64,000 nt of DNA from Dillenia suffruticosa (lineage: Eukaryota; Streptophyta; Magnoliopsida; Dilleniales; Dilleniaceae), in assembly GCA_033439265.1 (NCBI GenBank), contig JAVTVX010000012.1, positions 16,750,501-16,814,500 of the forward strand, written 5' to 3'. The notes under the pieces were generated by a model. That model made no database searches. It was not told the DNA's origin and saw only the letters and a list, made by a program, of their open reading frames with translations. Positions 33,972 to 45,386 of the stretch are shown piece after piece. Each line of letters opens with the position of its first letter. Position 1 is the stretch's first letter. The position numbers and the translations under genes are program-made.

Positions 33972-36900
33972 TCAAATTATATGTAAACCTAATGATTTCA
34001 TATGTCTCACAAAAGAATCTCTAAAAATGGGTTTGGTAAAGGGATCAGCTACTATACTCTATAAAAAATGTACTTAAATATTGTTACACTATTCTTGGTG
34101 ATATCTCTCACAAATGGTATCTGGTATCAATGTATTTGGTTTTATTATGGTAATTAGGTTTTCAGTTGTTGGTAATGTCGGCCCGATTATTATCATAAAT
34201 CATCATTGGTCTCTTACTTTCTGCCACAACCCCCAAGTCATATAAAAATTTCTGAAACCAAACACCCTCCTGAACTGTCGCTGAGCATGCCACAAGCTTA
34301 ACCTCTATCGTAGATAGAGATTCTCATATTTGCTTCTTACTTCTCCAAGACATGATACCATTTATTGAGTAGGACAACAAACACTAATGTTGATTTGCGT
34401 CTATCCAGATTGTCACCCTTAGTCGGCGTCTGAATGTCCAATGAAACGTAAATCACCTATTTCGTAACAAAAGGAAGAGGTCTTCAGTTCTCTTGAAATA
34501 TTTCAGAATTCTTTTCATTGCTCTTCATTAATCCCTTCCATGATTTGATTGATACCTACTCACTAGATCGACTGCAAAATAAATATCTGATCGTGTATAT
34601 CTCATCGCATACACTAAACTATGCATTGCACTAGTATAAGGGATTCTATTTATCTCTATTACTTCTTCTTAAATTATAGGTCACATATCAAGACTTAGGT
34701 CTTTGTCTTTAGCGATAAGAGTATCTAATGGGTTACAATTGCTCATCTTGAAATAGTCAAAAATCTTCCTGATATAAAACTTTTGTTAAAGAGTCAACAT
34801 CCTTCTTGAACGATACCTCTAGATCCTTACTCCGAGAATGAACTAAGCTTTACCTTTGTTTTTCATGTCAGAACTCGACAATAACTATATTTCAATAATC
34901 ATTAGATGCTCTCTGTTGTTCCCAGCCAACAAAATGTCATGCACATATAAGAATATAATAACAAAAGAGTTAGTAAAACAGTTCAGACAGACATAATGAT
35001 CCTCCTTCATCATTATATAACCATAAGATATCACTTTCTTGTGAAATCTTAGATACCACCTGACCTACTAGATCGAACCTAGAGGGTTGCTCCATATATA
35101 TCTTCTCATCCAAAACTTTCATTTATGGAAGACAATTTTTACGTCCATTTAGTTTAACTCCAGATCCATGTTCGTGATTATCGCTAAAAGTAAACGGATC
35201 GAGATAAATTAGACCACAACTTCTCGGTAGTCTAACATCTTAGTTTGATTGTAACCCTTCGTTACTAGATGGGTTATATACCTTTCCATTGATCCGTCGA
35301 CCTTTCTTTTGATCTCAAGAAGCTATTTGTTCCCATTGGTCTTTCTACCCTCAAGTAAATCAACTGGGTCCCATATCTTGTTGATTTTCATCGACTCCTT
35401 CTTTTCATCTATGGTCTTCAATAAATGGTCCCTTGCAGAACTCTTGAGAGCCTCTTAGACCGTTTTAAATTTTTCATCATCCTCAAGAGTCACAATGAGA
35501 GTCTCACATTTATTCAAGAAGTGACATTTAAGTATGCACCCTCCATACTTCTACAAGGAGAGAAAACCTCTTTACCTCTAAATGGATCGTTCCCACTAGG
35601 ATCAAAATCCCTAATGGGTTCCAGTGTCTCACCGCTGGGCTCACCTGAATCACTAGATTTATCCATCTCATAGAAGATAAAGTCTCCGATGGATTTCACC
35701 TCTCGATGGACCACTCCCATAGGGATGAAGATCCATAGTGGATTCTTGTTTCCTACCACAGGGCTCACTTAAGTCACTAGATTCATCCATTTCATAGAAG
35801 ATAAAGTCTCGATTGATTTCACCTCTTGATGGATCGCTCCCATTGGGATAAAAATCCATAATGAATTCTTGTGTTCCACTGTTGGGCTTACTTGAGCTAC
35901 TAAGCTTATCCATCAAATAGAAGGTAGAGTCCTAATTAACTTCACCTCTCTTAGAGAAATCATTCTTAAGGAATATGGTATCACGAGACTCGATCTTAGT
36001 AACAACATCGTCTGTATGCTCACCTAAGAACATATGTCCCTTGGAGTGTTATGAGTATCTTATTAAAGATAAATTTCTTTTCTCGTAAGCCTAACTTGCC
36101 ATGTGGATGTGAGAAATTATGATCATATACGGTATAAGCCCATAATCTCAAGTGGCTAAAGTCAGTCTACCTCCCTGTTCAAAACTCAAATAGGGTAGTG
36201 ATTGAGGACTTAATGCGATACAGTTGAGGATATAGGTTGTAGTCAATAAAACATCTCTCCAATAGGAGATGATCAAATTGACCTGCGTTATCATAGACCA
36301 CACTATCTCTAACAAAATCATATTCCTCCTCTCGGCTATTCCATTCATTTGAGAAGTCGTAGAAATAGTCAGTTGTCTCGTAATACCCTTTTTGAAATAG
36401 AGCTCTTTAAAACATTCTGACAAATACTCGTGTCGCCAATCGATTCTAAGAGTTTTCACTCTCAAATCTAACTAATTTTAAATCTCGCTAATAAATCTCT
36501 TAAAACATTCCAATACATTAGATTTGTGCGAGATTAGATAAATTTAACCGAAACACATGTAATCATCTATGAATATAATAAAAAATAAATAGTTTCGTTT
36601 TAGGCTTTCATACTCATGTGGCCACAGATATCAGAGTGGGCCAACTGCAATGGAGTTCTAGCTCTTATTGCATTGCTAGATGGTTTTCTTGTAGTTTTGT
36701 CATCTAAGCAAAACTTGCATAAGGGCAACTCGAATCTGATTAGAGAGTCCAACAAACCACTTGCTGCTAACCGATTCATCCTCTCTTACCCTATGTGTCC
36801 AAGTCTACTATGCCACTGATTTACTTCTCAACCAGCACAACCAGATGTAGAGATAATAGAAGAATAACAAAAAAATACCATTAAAAGGAACAATATCCAG

Positions 36901-38110
36901 TGTATACAATTCATAATGGATAGAATTAGAACAATCGAAAAAATTATCGTAACCAATAGAAACATTAGAGTTTAAAAAAAAAGGCAAATCATATTCTCGG
37001 CAATCCAAACATAGTACTGAAATTAAGTTCCATCAAATATCCAGAGCACAAATAACGTCATTTAAATACAAAGTGTGTTTACATTGCAACTCAAACTTAC
37101 AAGTGTTAATCCCTCTGCTGATAATGACAGATGATCCATTCTTCATGTGAATCCTCCTAGCATGAGAACTCACTTAGCGGAACTTTACATTCATGCTCTT
37201 ATCTTGAAATATATGGTCGGTGGCTCCTGAGTTTACAAACCACAAAGGAGAGAAATCAATGAACAACACAATAGATGAGTCAAAACTCAAACCACGTAGA
37301 AAAAAAGGACAGTCCTTTCGTTCGTCACACTCATGAGTGAAATGATCAAGTTTACCTCATACGTAACATTTCGCATTGGTCTTATCAAATTCCTACTTCT
37401 TGCGCTTTATACATTACTGTCGGATTTCTCAGATGGTTTCATTTTACTTGGATCTCGAGTCTTCTTCTCATGCCTATACTATTTGATTGGTGCCACAAGA
37501 GCCCTTACTCGACTCCTCCACATAAGCATGATTCAAGTACGATCTACTCGCCTCCAGATGCTCCTTCTCAAGCTCACTATGCCTGCTCGCATCAGGGAAA
37601 GTACGATTACTCTCATCGAACATGACATAGGTTTTCATGGTCTCCCATTAATCAGTTGGTCTCCTATGAATCAAGTAAAAGACCGGATCACACCCAGTAT
37701 CTGTAGTTCATCAGAAATAGACTCACTTGCATCTCTCATCTCGGTGATCATACTCGACATTTGTATCAAATAATATTTCATCATATGATCAACTCTTTTC
37801 TTCAATATCCTCACTATAGGAACTAAAAAGGAGCACCATAATGCTCTTTTAGTACAAGCCTAACTGACATAACTATAAGATATTACTCATAGATCGGGAT
37901 CATGTTATCATGCATGTCATTGTTAAGAATTGACCTAATTTGGCTATCCTTTTCTTTAATACACGATAGACCTCCTTATCCCATCTAACCTGAGGTGTGG
38001 TACCCTTCCTGAGACCCACCATCTCATAACTCAGAATCTCATACAGATTTTGTTCCTTTAGAAAAAACTGAATCTTCTGATGAAAAATTCACAATTGTCA
38101 TCATTTAATT
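33972..38110 (-). pseudogene. Copia-C gag-pol remnant
   Basis: Gag words lie around 37480-38110 (KEQNLYEIL, then further blocks). The zinc knuckle is at 37321-37370, with its second Cys position now a stop. At the protease site, 37225-37233, the expected Asp-Ser-Gly reads Asn-Ser-Gly, the same change as in Copia-A. GAG-pre-integrase and integrase remnants run 36148-37080 (for example QMNGIAERRN near 36340). A linker with three tandem units lies at 35575-35944. In reverse transcriptase the YVDD box reads YVHD (34935-34946). RNase H spans about 33972-34470 and ends VADPFTKPIFRDSF and SLGLHII. Stops and frameshifts occur in every domain. Confidence 0.85.
35575..35944 (-). repeat. Three tandem copies of a 123-bp (41-codon) unit in the Copia-C linker
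   Basis: Units start at about 35575, 35699 and 35823. Each reads CCTCT..ATGGA...TCCCA, then a block ending in CACTAG.TT.ATCCATC and TAGAAG.TA.AGTC. On the element strand they encode an acidic serine-rich unit (for example EMDKSSDSGEPSG and EMDESSDLSEPCG). One-base indels in two units now break the frame, but the ancestral unit was 41 codons. Copia-A has only one such unit at about 7030-7150. Confidence 0.85.
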
Positions 38111-39276
38111 TATTTTCCTTACAAATATCTATTACGATAGTTTTCTATACAGTTAGAGAGATTTTAGAAATTTATTGATACTTATTCTTATATTTTGTAT
38201 ATCTTTTGAATCAACAAATCTAAAATATTCGAGTATAGACTCTAATTTGAGCGTTTGAGTTAACGAGTATCATACACCACAAACCAGAATTACATCTTAC
38301 CATTCAGAGTTGGATTTGACACACAAAAACCTATTAAAAGTCACAAATATGAACATGGAACCCTAAAAAATTGTGAAAAAAATAAATTCGGCATGACATC
38401 ATCCGCCGCCACGTACTCACGACGTACAGCTAAGGGCCTTCACGTGCCAGCAGCAGCATGCTGCACGCGCCAGATGCGCAGAACATCTGGCATATGGTAG
38501 CATGCTACTGCATGTGCAGGACGCATAGTGCCCCCAACATGTGCCTTAGAACGCAGAGCAAGTCAGATCCGTGACACAACGCTGGTCGGCCTGCGGGTCC
38601 GGATCGAAACCAACCCGAACCTCTTGACCCTATTCACACGTCACTCTAGCACGTGAACTGCATGCACCTGCTACCTGGAGGCTCATGCTCCTTCTGTGCT
38701 CGTGTACTGCATGCGCCCATTGGTTGGGCCAGGTCTTCTTCATCCAATGGGCCTGCAACTAGGTCATTTTGACCCGGTTGCTAGAAAATGCTTTTTCGGT
38801 CAAATTTTGGCACGGATTTCGATTGTAATTCGAAATTCAAACTTCTCGATTCATCTTTAACTTGATTTTTGGGAGAAATAAACCCTAAACCCAGCGAATT
38901 TGAAATTTCCTTTCACGGTTTTCCGCGGCCAACGTGGAAAATCCATTTTTCGATGATCAAAACTCAGTTAATATGCTAAAATGCAGATGTGTACATGACA
39001 AATATTTCTAAACCATTTTTACAGATCGATTCGTCCTTAAACTCAACATATCTAAGATTTTATGTTTGTAGGATCAAAAATTTCAATAAGACTTTTAATG
39101 GCTTTAATGTACTCAAAGAATTTAACAAAAATTATTTTAATGATCCATGGGTTATTGACATTTTCGTGGTACTCTCGGATTCACAAAACTCATCAATGAT
39201 CCAGATCATAAATTTTGTACCATACATATTTTATGTCCAAAAATTTTCAAAAATTTTTTTAAATAAATCAAATGTC
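38111..39276 (-). other. Copia-C 5' leader
   Basis: About 1.2 kb without coding signs. A GC-rich island (38395-38780) holds several short palindromes, including GTAGCATGCTAC (38497-38508), CCAGATG...CATCTGG (about 38471-38491) and CAGCATGCTG. The rest is AT-rich. The 101-codon plus frame at 38989 is antisense and not recognised. Confidence 0.55.
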
Positions 39277-39288
39277 GCTCTAATACCA
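39277..39288 (-). other. Copia-C primer-binding site
   Basis: TGGTATTAGAGC on the element strand, one mismatch from the initiator methionine tRNA site, one base inside the LTR. Confidence 0.85.
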
Positions 39289-39289
39289 A

Positions 39290-39776
39290 TGTAGGATTTA
39301 TTACACCACATGCGAATGTGAAAACGTATAAATTAATTTTTTGATAAATACCTTAATGTGTAGATTTCAAAGAATTCAACCGATCTGCAAACTCTCTTAT
39401 ACGGATCGCTTGATAAGAATGGTGATTATGAAATCGAACCACTATCACTATTCCACGATACCTCAACCCAAGTCTGGTGATCCAAATGGTGGAAGGAATT
39501 TTCCTACACGAAAATTTTTCAAACCCTCAATTGTTCTCTCTTAACTTCTTATCATGGGGATATACTCTAAAAAAAAGTTCAACACCCTCTCACGTATCCC
39601 TTGTTGGGCTGGTACTTGGTGTCCATTTTGGCACATTTTCTTGTGCATCCTTTGGCCAACAAAGCATTGATGAGATTATTGTAGTAATCTACTTCTACCT
39701 TGTTTGTTTCTCGGGTACCACCTTTCCAAATAAAGAAATTATTTTGGTGAGAGAACAAAGGAGCATGTTCATGGGA
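39290..39776 (-). repeat. Copia-C 5' LTR, truncated
   Basis: Starts TGTAGGATTTATTAC at 39290 and follows the left LTR to the block GGAGCATGTTCATGG near 39776, where similarity ends abruptly. The last part of the LTR, present at 32689-32842, is missing here. Confidence 0.85.
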
Positions 39777-41062
39777 ATGATGGCATCAAGTAGCCGACAC
39801 GCCCAAGGAGCTTTAAGGAGATACTGATTGGGCTCGATATCTACATTCTATGGGTAGAGAATGGGGAACTAGAGGCTGACATCGATGTAGATCCCTACTG
39901 ACAAACTCCAGGATTTACATCGCTGGTGGAAAAATTCCGTGATTGTGAAATCATGAGGACGAATAGTCAGATATCAATCCATGAGGAATTGGATTTTTAC
40001 GAAGTGGCAAATTGAGAGGGAGATGGAGATGATTCATATGGGTAAATATTTTTACTTGAAACAGGGATGATTATTGGAAGGCTTTGACTAGAGGTCCGTG
40101 GGTGACCCAGAATTATTAGTTGGTGACAATGAAGTGGAGATCATGATTTGTGCCGTCAGAGTTGGCATTCCGTTAGACCATTGTGTAAACTTCCGATTAA
40201 CTTTTTGATGAGGACTTCTTGTTTCAAGTTGGGAAGCTATTGGGTTGATGTTCGAAAATGGACGTCAATATTGTAATAGCTATTAGGGGCAAGTATGCAT
40301 GGGTATGTGTTGAACTTGATTTGGAGAAACCATTGGTACCCCAAATTCTTATAAGAAGGCGACTGCAATGAGTGGAGTATGAAGGAGTGCACATGCTCTG
40401 CTTTGGATGTGGACATGTAGGGTACTCAAAAGACAATAGTAGAGCAATGGAGCATCAATCTTTAGTGACTGGTGACGTGGTAATGAATAATGGGACTAGT
40501 AACAGCAGATCCAATCGAAATTTGGATAGAGATAGAATGGTAGAACTCTTTCAAACCATGGATGCAAGTTCAGATACGTCTAAGACGAAGGGGCAACAGG
40601 ATTGGACAAATCGAAGCTCCGATGGTAGATGGGTCAAACCGTAATCACTTTGACCAATTGAAGCAAACGGGGAAGGTGAAGAGCCGGTGATTGTAGAAGT
40701 AAATGATCAACCATTGATGGAGGCTTCAGTTATAGTAGCTCGACACGATTAAAATTTAGGGATGAGAAATTCAAAGTAGCAAGGCGTGGGCTGGTAGAGT
40801 AAGGGCTGAAGCTGGGCTTGGGCAAAAGAAAGGCAATTATGGGCTATTCAATGGCCAATGTTCTAGCAGACAAGCCCAACCATGAATCGGGCCCCCTTCT
40901 GAATGGGCCTTAAAAGCTCCCTACTGCAATTGGGCATGGCAGTTCACAAGAGAACATGGATCCAAAAATACAATTGCTACAACATATGGATGAAAGCCAA
41001 CATGTTTCTCCTCTTCGACAAGCAGGGTCACCCGGGGATTAGCTCAAAATTTCTCAAAACTG
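39777..41062 (+). pseudogene. L1-type LINE, ORF1 remnant (left half)
   Basis: Plus-strand translation gives words of the plant LINE ORF1 protein with a DUF4283-type RNA-binding fold. These are DDYWKALTRGPWV near 40060-40100, IAIRGKYAWVCVELDLEKPLVPQI near 40277-40350 and VEYEGVHMLCFGCGHVGYSKDN near 40372-40435. The last is a CCHC zinc knuckle in which the His reads Tyr and the final Cys reads Ser. A 90-codon open piece covers 40372-40644; stops and frame changes surround it. The gypsy element interrupts it at 41063. The right half with ORF2 resumes at 51199, so both halves belong to one LINE. Confidence 0.8.
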
Positions 41063-41176
41063 TGTAACACCAGAAAGAAAAAAAAATAATAAATAATTAA
41101 ATAAATAAATAAATATCGGGATTGGGGCTAAAAAGCCCCAATCTCTCTTTTTCCCTCTCCCAATCTCTCTTTCTCC

Positions 41177-41213
<37 letters not shown>

Positions 41214-43494
41214 TTTCTCTCTTTCTCCTCTCCCTTTAGCCACCCACCGCGGTTGCTCCACCTTCCTCCCGCCATCGCCGTTGCTGCAGCGCCTCCTCCC
41301 TCCTCACGCGAGCGCGCGGTCAGCTCGTGAGTAACGCTTCACCTCCTGCACAGCGCGCACTCGTGCGATCTCCCGCGAGTAGCGAGTGACCCAGCGCGGG
41401 CCAGCGCGCTACCCTTGCCCGAGCCAGCACGCAATCTCCCTCGAGCCCAGCGCGTACCAGCCCGACCCAACGCGAGCCAGCGCGCGAGCCTGCGCGACCC
41501 AACGCGAGCCAGCGTGACCCTCTGTGCGAGCGTGAGCCCTAGCCCTTGAACGGGCCAGCCCGCCAGCCCACCAACCGCGAGGCCCACCAGGCCCGCAGGC
41601 CCAGCAGCCCGCAAGCCCCAGGCCCGCAAGCCCATTGCGGCCCGCAGCCTACTGAAGCCCACTGCGGCCCGCGACTTACAGCCCGAGACGGCCTGTGATA
41701 GTCCGCGAGTCCCTGCGATGGTAAATGACTCAAAATTTCGATTTTCACACTAAGGTTTCGAATTTCTTTAGTAATTGGATTTAAATTGCTCACCATTGTT
41801 TCGAATTTAGAAACATTCAGGCTTTAGACCAAATCGACGGGCGAGCGAAAGTTAGATCTGAGATCCGAGGAAGCCTAGGTGAGAAAAATGCACCCACTTC
41901 GAAGTTTGAATAAATTTTGTTGATAAAATCCCTTATTAGGGTTTTATTTTATATAAAATTTGATGATTTAATTAGATTTGTCTTTTGGAGAGTCGTTGAA
42001 AAATAGGGAGTGACCACCCTCTCTAGATAGGTGAGTGGAACTCTAATCTTTTGCATAAAATAGTAAAACGTGTTTTCTGCCGTGTTTTCGATAAAACATG
42101 TTTTGATATGCATTCGTTTGACATATGATATTAAATTTAAAATTCTGTTTTGTGATTATTGAAGTGTCTTGAATTATATTTACAATGACTATGCATCCAT
42201 GGTTTGAAATGAAACAATAATTGTGCCATTACTTGAAAATGTATAAATTTCATTTTATACAGTTGCATTGATATGCTGTTTTGAAATGAATTGATGAACG
42301 TATTGGCACGCAAATTTAAAATGTTTTTGATGAACTACGTGGGTTGGATGCCCACTAGTTATGCGATGATGTGATGATACTTGTGGGACGTTGTGCCCTT
42401 TGTGATACTATGATGATTCCGTAGCTACGAAGGGCGTTTGTAGAGGCACGGGTTGCCCGGATACGCTTCTGCAGGAGATATCCGCAAACGTCATTTATTC
42501 TAAAAGCTATAGGCGCGGCCGATTGAACCCACGTAGGGGAAGGACGTGTGTGCCGCCACCGTCTAGCACCCAACGGGGTCCTATACACGTTGATGAGTTG
42601 GCCCCAGCGAACTCATGGCCAACGTCGGGGTAGAGAGTGTTTTAAAGTCTATGCATAATAAAACCCCCGATGCGCCTGTCTTTGGTCTCGGTTGACCTTT
42701 GCCAGGATCATTTTTGGTTCGCTCTAATATTATTTGATTTTAAATGGATGCATACATGCTTGTTATCGTGTGATTGATTTAAATGATTTTAAATTGCTAA
42801 GCATATCATGTTTTGATGCGAAATGTAAATCCTTGTTTCGAATGTTGTTATTTAACACTCCAATGATTCACCCACACTATTTATGCTTGATATTATCTCC
42901 CTCACTCACTGAGTATTTTCCCATGATACTCACCCCTCTCTTTTCCCTCCTCAGATAGGTTTATTGGGATAGAACGACGTTATAGGCTCTAGAGCGGATT
43001 TGGTGTTCCGACGGTGAGATTTACTTCTAATTTAGTTTCGACCCTGTGAGATCTTGACATTGAGATCCGTAGTTGGTCGTGTACTTATTTTGGGATGACT
43101 GTATAATTTAACTCTCATATTTCATTTGCATTGAGGCGATTGTACATATCTAAATGTTACTTGAAAAAATTATTGTATATAAGATAAAAGTTAGATCCGC
43201 TCTGTGTGGCGGCTGTTCATACTCTAGTTGGGCATGACAGTAGAGGTCTGCAACTAGAATTGCTAGAAACTTATAGCCTTACGTTGTTCTGGATGCTGGC
43301 GGTGGTGTTTGTTAATTTTGGAGAGGCCGGGATGGTCATTTGTTTATAATACAGGTTGATTTTGATAGTATAGATTTAATTATACACGGAAAACCTCCGA
43401 TTTATGGGGAGATTCTGCCCGATTTTCTGTAAAAATACAGCCAGCATCCAGGGGTAACGGGCGGTTGTTTACGATCCCGATTTGGGGCGTGACA
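41063..43494 (+). repeat. Gypsy 5' LTR
   Basis: 2432 bp, TGTAACACCAGAAAG to GGGGCGTGACA. It contains an AAAT-rich start, a CT tract (41141-41230), a strongly GC- and CpG-rich core (41230-41720) full of CCAGCGCG-type words, and AT-rich distal sequence. Relative to the 3' LTR it has about 23 extra bases around 43250-43275 (CTAGAATTGCTAG region). Overlapping open frames on both strands of the GC-rich core are composition effects. Confidence 0.95.
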
Positions 43495-43791
43495 GTTCTA
43501 TTGGTTTCAGAGCGACTAGGTTAGAGAAAAGATAGTCGTAAGAGTTTTCCTAAGTATATGAAAAGTTCTCAATGTATTAGAGAGTTTCATACAGTCATTT
43601 AAAGTCTCATACTTGGCCATAGGCATATAAGTTCTTCTAGGTTATGGAGTTGAATACATAACGCTTCTAACCCGTTATTTCGCATTCAATTACTTTGAAT
43701 TATAGTTCATTTTTTTAGAGGGTTAGTTACGGAGCAACTAACCCTAACTCTTGATTTCTATCTAATAACAATGTATTCTTTTCGCAGAATT
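43495..43791 (+). other. Gypsy untranslated leader
   Basis: AT-rich leader between primer site and the gag start at 43792. No coding sign is seen. Confidence 0.6.
43502..43513 (+). other. Gypsy primer-binding site
   Basis: TGGTTTCAGAGC, one mismatch from the canonical TGGTATCAGAGC. It is 7 bases after the LTR end at 43494. Confidence 0.85.
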
Positions 43792-45201
43792 ATGCCACCT
43801 AGATGTGGTAGAAGGGGTGCTAGATTTGCCTTACTTGAGGGTCTTACAGTGCCTGATACACCTAGGGCACCTGAGGCGCACGAGTACCAGAGGTTGCTTC
43901 CTCTACTCGAGCACGCTCACCAGCGCCACCCCAGCACCTCCACCGGCTGTTGCAGCCGATATTCCTCTACCACCACACGATGCCTTGAGGCAGTGGCAGG
44001 AGTGGTACAGTAGATATGGGGCGCAGATGCCACCACCTCCACTACAGGCTCCAGCGACCACACCTGCGGCCGTACCTGCTCCTTCGGCACCGATTCCTCC
44101 TTCGATGGCCGGCCCTTCCGTTTCTACTTCGACCGATAAATCGTCGGCTACTTTGAGGTGCATCCACGAGCTCACTTAGTTGGTGAAAGAGTCTCGACAG
44201 CTCGGATGCACAGACTTTTCAAGATCCAGTGATGTAGTAGCGACGAAACACTGGATCAACAGGATTCGTAGGATCCTTACGGATTTGGGATTGTTAGAGG
44301 AGTTCAGATTGAGAGTTGCTGAGAGACTCCTCGACGGAGATACCCTCTCGTGGTGGGAGGCTATCCGTGACAGTACTACACAGGCCTTGCGGTGGGAGGA
44401 CTTTCTATGAGAGTTCGACCACAGGTACTTTACCCCGTTCCAGCAGACCGGATGAGGACGGAGTTTCTGTACTTGGGCCGGGGATGAGGTCAGTTTCAGA
44501 GTACGAGGCTGAGCTTAGACGACTAGCGGCCTTTGTCCCCGATATGGCTACACCAGCTCAGATGAGGTTCAAGTTTGAAGATGGCCTCCAATTGAGCATC
44601 AGGAAATATATGACGGTGACTCCCTCTTTTACACTATAAGAGGTGATTGATTCAGCGTATTGGGTGGAAGAGAACGTCCGAGCAGAGGCTAGACAGAGGG
44701 AGAGTCATCAAAAGAGGAAGATTGGGTCACAGGGTGGACAGTCGTCGAACAGGGGTAGAGGTTCTAGATATCTCGGAGGTTCTTCTAGCTTCAGACCAGC
44801 AGCACCGGGACAGGGACCTCGACTACAAGGTTTTGGGGCACCAGCCCCTAGTGTCTCTACGCAGTTTACTACACAGAGACCGCCCTTCTGCCGTAGATGC
44901 AACAGCTACCATGCCTTTGGGGCATGTAGAGTACCAGTTACTTGCTTCCAGTGTAGGAAGCAAGGTCACGTTAGGAGTGTTTGCCCCGATTTAGGTCGAG
45001 AAGGATCGACTTTGTAGAGTCGTACTGGTACGTCTAGCACAAGTCAGTAGGGGGCACCTGCGCACTTAGCTCTTACCGCTCCCCGGACTGTAGCTGGGAG
45101 TAATACAGTGCCAGGATCGTCGCGACAGCAGCCTAGGGCCCAGGCTCGTGTGTTTGCGATGACACAGGAGGACGCACATGCAAACCCTGATGTTATTATG
45201 G
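43792..45201 (+). pseudogene. Gypsy gag and start of protease
   Basis: The start is the ATG at 43792 (MPPRCGRRG). A proline- and alanine-rich segment follows, and the frame shifts near 43900. The retrotransposon gag domain covers about 44180-44640 (HWINRIRRILTDLG, ERLLDGDTLSWWEAI, VSEYEAELRRLAAFVPD), with a stop at 44408 and a frame change near 44450. A linker rich in Gly, Arg and Ser leads to a CCHC zinc knuckle (CFQCRKQGHVRSVC) near 44943-44984. TAG stops occur at 45015 and about 45048. The frame then reads through FAMTQEDAHANPDVIM to 45201, where a GT-AG block interrupts it. Gag would form the particle that packages element RNA; this copy is broken. Confidence 0.85.
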
Positions 45202-45386
45202 GTAATCATCCCGCAGACCCCTCAGTGTAGTACTTTTGTTGTACTTTCTGTATGATTTTTGTTATCATGATGTCGATGTATAGTTTGACTAGTTAAAGAT
45301 TTCGAAACTTAACTAGTTTGATATATATATATTCGTTCACTTTTTCTTCACATTTTAAATTTTATTGATCTTTTTCTTACTATGAG
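45202..45386 (+). other. 185-bp intron-like GT-AG block between gag and protease
   Basis: The block starts GTAATC and ends CTTACTATGAG. It is AT- and T-rich and full of stops, unlike both flanks. The upstream frame ends with a codon's first base at 45201 and the downstream protease frame resumes at 45387, so the flanks fit together as one glycine codon with no lost residue. The length (185) is not a multiple of three, so the two coding flanks are in different genomic frames. GGTA is repeated at both edges, so a small insertion with a 4-bp duplication is an alternative to an intron. Confidence 0.6.

Larger units (their letters stand above)
32200..39776 (-). mobile_element. Copia-C: Ty1/copia LTR retrotransposon with truncated 5' LTR
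   Basis: A minus-strand copia element. The left (3') LTR is 32200-32842 and the right (5') LTR 39290-39776. A primer site reading TGGTATTAGAGC on the element strand (39277-39288) abuts the right LTR. Domain order and many blocks are shared with Copia-A, so A and C are related families. About 155 bp present at the outer end of the left LTR are missing from the right LTR, where similarity stops near 39776 and LINE sequence begins, so no target duplication can be checked. Stops throughout and a changed reverse transcriptase active site show it is inactive. Confidence 0.9.

Noticed and set aside
36616-37773. Plus-strand frames of 67 and 146 codons across the Copia-C gag-protease region
   Set aside because: The minus strand carries the recognisable copia domains; these are antisense shadows.
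41320-41796. Several overlapping open frames of 60-107 codons on both strands in the GC-rich part of the gypsy LTR, repeated at 49053-49479
   Set aside because: They occur in multiple frames and both strands at the same place in both LTRs and translate to low-complexity Ala/Arg/Gly/Pro. GC-rich sequence simply has few stops.
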